Assembly (NCBI GenBank): GCA_007129635.1
Contig: SKVE01000959.1
Span: 1-7,884, forward strand
DNA length: 7,884 nucleotides
DNA from: Planctomycetaceae bacterium
Lineage (GTDB): Bacteria; Planctomycetota; Planctomycetia; Pirellulales; Pirellulaceae
Direction of reading: 5' to 3'
In this document: one piece after another, positions 4,945 to 7,884 of the stretch
Layout: every line of letters starts with the position of its first letter
Position numbering within the stretch: the first letter of the stretch is position 1
Translations under genes and position numbers: made by a program
The notes under the pieces: generated by a model
What the model was told of the DNA's origin: nothing
Seen by the model: only the letters and a program-made list of their open reading frames with translations
The model's database searches: none

Positions 4945-7659
4945 ATGGGTAAGGCATCGGCAGGAAAGACCGGGAAATCGCTGGTGATCGTCGAATCGCC
5001 CGCCAAGGCGCGGACGATCAGCAAATTTCTGGGCAGTGATTTCACGGTCGAGGCCAGCATCGGGCACATCCGTGATCTGCCGCAGGGAGCCAAAGAGGTG
5101 CCCGAGCAGTACAAAGGTGAATCGTGGGCTTATTTGGGAGTGAACGTCGAGGATGGCTTCGTGCCGATCTATGTGATCCCGGCAGAGAAGAAGAAGCAGG
5201 TTGCCAAGCTGCGTTCGGCCTTGAAGGAGGTCGACGAATTGTATCTGGCGACGGACGAAGATCGCGAAGGGGAAGCGATCAGTTGGCATTTGCACGAGGT
5301 GCTCAAGCCCAAGGTTCCGGTGTATCGGCTGGTATTCCACGAGATCACCGAAGAGGCGATTCGCAAAGCGCTGAACAATCCTCGCGAGATTCACGACGGG
5401 CTGGTCAAGGCCCAGGAGACGCGGCGGATCCTGGACCGGTTGTACGGTTACGAAGTGTCGCCTTTGCTGTGGCGTAAGATCGGACGCGGCTTGTCGGCCG
5501 GTCGCGTGCAAAGTGTGGCCGTGCGTTTGATCGTCCAGCGGGAGCGGGAACGAGCGGCCTTTGTATCGGCCAGTTACTGGGATCTGCTGGGTACGTTTGC
5601 CACGCAGGACAGTGCCCAGTTCGACGCGGCACTGATCTCGGTCCAGGGGCGTCGCGTGCCGACGGGCAAGGACTTCGATTCGCGTACGGGGCAGCTCAAG
5701 GACACGAAACTTTTGCTGCTGGACCAGCAACAAGCGGCGGAACTGGCCGAACGTCTCGCGCAGGCTCGTTTCCGAGTCTCGTCGGTCGAGGAAAAACCCT
5801 ACACGACTCGGCCCGCACCGCCGTTCACGACCAGCACCCTGCAACAGGAGGCGAACCGCAAGCTAGGCTTTACGGCGCGGCGGACCATGACCGTGGCACA
5901 AAGCCTGTACGAAAACGGCTACATCACCTACATGCGAACTGATTCCACCTCGCTGGCCCAAGTGGCTATCGAAGCCGCTCGCGACCTGGTGCGTTCCGAG
6001 TACGGCGAGTCGTTCTTGCCGGACCAGCCGCGCGTCTATTCGTCCAAGGTCCGCAATGCCCAGGAGGCTCACGAAGCGATCCGCCCGGCAGGGCATCCCT
6101 TCCGAAAACCGGAGTCGCTCCGCAGTGAACTGGATCACGACCAGTTCCGGCTGTTCGATCTGATCTGGAAACGGACGATCGCCAGCCAGATGGCCGACGC
6201 GCGCGGGCACCGCACGACCATTGTGCTGGAAGGCGATGGCGCGAACTTCCAGGTCAGCGGCAAGACGATCGACTTCCCAGGCTTTTTGCGGGCCTACGTC
6301 GAGGGTTCGGACGATCCCCAGGCGGAACTTGCCGACCGCGAAGTGATTCTACCCAAAGTGGTGGTCGACCAGACGATCACCTGCCGAAACTTGGAAACCA
6401 AGGGCCACGAGACGCAACCTCCAGCGCGGTACAGCGAAGCCTCGTTGACTCGAGCCTTAGAGGACTTGGGGATCGGACGACCCAGCACCTACGCGTCGAT
6501 CATCGACACCATCCAGGCTCGGGAATATGTCTTCAAGCGGGGCAACGCCCTGGTCCCTTCGTGGACAGCTTTTTCGGTCATCCGATTGCTGGAACAGCAT
6601 CTGGGCAACCTGGTCGACTACGAATTCACCGCGCAGATGGAAGACTACCTGGACTCGATCAGCCGCCGCGAGTCCCAACAGATCGATTACTTGCACGACT
6701 TCTTTTTCGGCAAGGATTCACCGGGCTTGAAGCAGCGGATCGAGGCCAAGATCAAAGAAGTCGACGCTCGCGAAATCAGCCGCTTTCCGCTCGGGAAACC
6801 GTCTTCCGGGGAACATCAGGACGAGGTGTATCTGCGAGTTGGAAAATTTGGTCCCTTTTTGGAGCAGAGCGATCGGCGGGCCAGCCTGCCTCATAACATG
6901 CCCCCGGACGAACTGACGTTGACAAAGGCCCTGGAACTGCTGGATCGGGAGAGCACGGAAGACGAACCGCTGGGCGTTTGTCCCGACACGGGCAAACCGG
7001 TCTACTTGAAGAATGGCCGTTTCGGACCCTATGTCCAGCTAGGCTCGCCGGACGAAAAGGAAAAGCCCAAGAACGCGTCGTTGATGAAGGGAATGACGCC
7101 CGAGGAGGTCGATCTGCCATTGGCGTTACGTCTGCTGTCGTTGCCACGTACGCTGGGCCAGCATCCGGAGAGCAACGAACCGGTGGTCGCTCAGAACGGC
7201 CGCTTCGGACCCTACGTCAAGTGCGGCAGCGAGACGCGATCGCTGCCCGACGACCTCTCACCCTTGGACGTCACGTTGCCGCAGGCACTGGAGCTGCTGG
7301 CGACGCCCAAAACCCGCGGCAGAAGCGCCGCGACGGCCAAAGAACCCCTGCGGACGCTCGGCCAGTCGCCTGTGACCGAGCAGCCGGTTCGGCTGCTGGA
7401 CGGCCGCTATGGCCCGTACGTGACCGACGGCACGACCAACGCTTCGTTGCCCAAAGATGCAGTGCCCTCGGAGGTCTCCCTGGACTTCGCCCTGCAGTTG
7501 CTGGCCACCCGAGCCGCAGAGAAACCAGCGACGAAGCGAAAAGCTGCCAAAAAGAGCACCAAGAAGGCTGAATCAAATAGAACCAAAAAAGGGGCGAAAA
7601 AAAAGACGAAAAAGGCTGCGAAGGAAAACGGGAAAAAGACAACGGACGATACCGAATAA
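4945..7659 (+). CDS. topA: DNA topoisomerase I (type IA), zinc-finger-less, with four C-terminal repeats and a Lys-rich tail
   Basis: A 904-residue cytoplasmic enzyme that relaxes negative supercoils by passing one strand through a transient break, with Mg2+ held by a TOPRIM domain. Seen: IVESPAKA with Glu17; the TOPRIM triad DEDREGEAIS (Asp104, Asp106, Glu108); LSAGRVQSVAVRLI in the DNA-gate region; and the catalytic site GYITYMRTDSTS with nucleophile Tyr329 and Arg331. Later come AHEAIRPA and the conserved GIGRPSTYASII block, so the core looks complete and active. The C-terminus has no Cys4 zinc ribbons like those of E. coli TopA. Instead there are four repeats with the signature G(K/R)(F/Y)GP at residues 633, 691, 752 and 820, each followed by a motif of the SLP...L..ALELL kind, matching the topoisomerase C-terminal repeat family (Toprim_Crpt). 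A tail of about 48 residues, rich in Lys and Ala, closes the protein. This layout resembles mycobacterial TopA, where repeats and basic tail bind DNA. The gene stands alone; topA is often regulated by supercoiling, but nothing here proves it. Confidence 0.97.
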   Translation: MGKASAGKTGKSLVIVESPAKARTISKFLGSDFTVEASIGHIRDLPQGAKEVPEQYKGESWAYLGVNVEDGFVPIYVIPAEKKKQVAKLRSALKEVDELYLATDEDREGEAISWHLHEVLKPKVPVYRLVFHEITEEAIRKALNNPREIHDGLVKAQETRRILDRLYGYEVSPLLWRKIGRGLSAGRVQSVAVRLIVQRERERAAFVSASYWDLLGTFATQDSAQFDAALISVQGRRVPTGKDFDSRTGQLKDTKLLLLDQQQAAELAERLAQARFRVSSVEEKPYTTRPAPPFTTSTLQQEANRKLGFTARRTMTVAQSLYENGYITYMRTDSTSLAQVAIEAARDLVRSEYGESFLPDQPRVYSSKVRNAQEAHEAIRPAGHPFRKPESLRSELDHDQFRLFDLIWKRTIASQMADARGHRTTIVLEGDGANFQVSGKTIDFPGFLRAYVEGSDDPQAELADREVILPKVVVDQTITCRNLETKGHETQPPARYSEASLTRALEDLGIGRPSTYASIIDTIQAREYVFKRGNALVPSWTAFSVIRLLEQHLGNLVDYEFTAQMEDYLDSISRRESQQIDYLHDFFFGKDSPGLKQRIEAKIKEVDAREISRFPLGKPSSGEHQDEVYLRVGKFGPFLEQSDRRASLPHNMPPDELTLTKALELLDRESTEDEPLGVCPDTGKPVYLKNGRFGPYVQLGSPDEKEKPKNASLMKGMTPEEVDLPLALRLLSLPRTLGQHPESNEPVVAQNGRFGPYVKCGSETRSLPDDLSPLDVTLPQALELLATPKTRGRSAATAKEPLRTLGQSPVTEQPVRLLDGRYGPYVTDGTTNASLPKDAVPSEVSLDFALQLLATRAAEKPATKRKAAKKSTKKAESNRTKKGAKKKTKKAAKENGKKTTDDTE

Positions 7660-7884
7660 CGACGTGCGTTGTGTTCATCCAGCCGTTATCAAGGGGTTGC
7701 GCGATATCCAATAAGAGCCCGCCCCGATAGCCAATAAGGCCCCACCTCCAGTCCCCCCGTCCGTTCAGCACCATCGTGATTGACGAAGAGCTGCTGGCAG
7801 GGTGCTTGCACGCTCGGTTCCCTGGGATCCTTTCGCTCCAGCTTTAACGATCACAATGTTTGCGGGCTACCCCCTATAAGGAAA
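7660..7884. other. Non-coding stretch downstream of topA
   Basis: I see no supported gene here. Apart from the 23-bp tandem pair at 7703-7748, the region has only a minor palindrome, GTGCTTGCAC (7802-7811). No strong stem followed by a T-run was found, so the topA terminator is not evident. The window ends in TATAAGGAAA, where AAGGA could be the ribosome-binding site of a gene starting just beyond the edge; this is speculative. Confidence 0.5.
7703..7748. repeat. Imperfect 23-bp tandem duplication
   Basis: Two adjacent 23-base units (7703-7725 and 7726-7748) match at 18 of 23 positions. Both share the frame GATA-CCAATAAG followed by a C-rich half. They lie in non-coding DNA 43 bases after the topA stop. 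This could be a short satellite or a pair of protein-binding sites; two copies are too few to decide. Confidence 0.6.

Noticed and set aside
7271..7774. Minus-strand frame covering the topA 3' end and downstream region.
   Set aside because: Most of it is the antisense of the TopA repeats and Lys tail (giving Ser/Phe runs), with no start signal or conserved pattern.

Overview
The window carries three intact, unrelated genes typical of a GC-rich planctomycete chromosome, most like the Pirellulaceae (Rhodopirellula and relatives). This assignment is inferred from three things. The first is a large single-pass SurA/PpiD-like protein of a planctomycete style. The second is a TopA without zinc fingers. 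The third is a small double-hairpin palindrome of a kind I recall as common between genes in that family. No database search was possible.

Layout. Positions 1-247 are a left flank with no confident gene, only two short coding-like tails in different frames, followed by a plausible promoter and a good Shine-Dalgarno. Positions 248-1924 (+) encode a CoA-disulfide/persulfide reductase fused to a C-terminal rhodanese domain. Positions 1925-1996 separate two convergent genes and hold a compact cloverleaf-like palindromic element. Positions 1997-4660 (-) encode a membrane-anchored SurA/PpiD-like chaperone. Its middle is taken up by about 250 residues of acidic, Pro/Glu-rich, low-complexity sequence, including a 13-residue (39-bp) tandem repeat present in eight full copies and one degenerate copy. 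Positions 4661-4944 are a divergent intergenic region with a consensus -35 box. Positions 4945-7659 (+) encode DNA topoisomerase I (TopA) with four C-terminal repeat modules and a lysine-rich tail. Positions 7660-7884 are non-coding as far as can be seen and hold a two-copy imperfect 23-bp tandem repeat.

The three genes do not form an operon (+, -, +) and share no obvious pathway: sulfur/redox metabolism, envelope protein folding and DNA supercoiling. I see no defence system, mobile-element gene, CRISPR array or RNA gene. The most unusual item is the repeat insert in the chaperone. It sits where a parvulin catalytic domain might be expected, and I could not recognise a parvulin domain anywhere in the protein.
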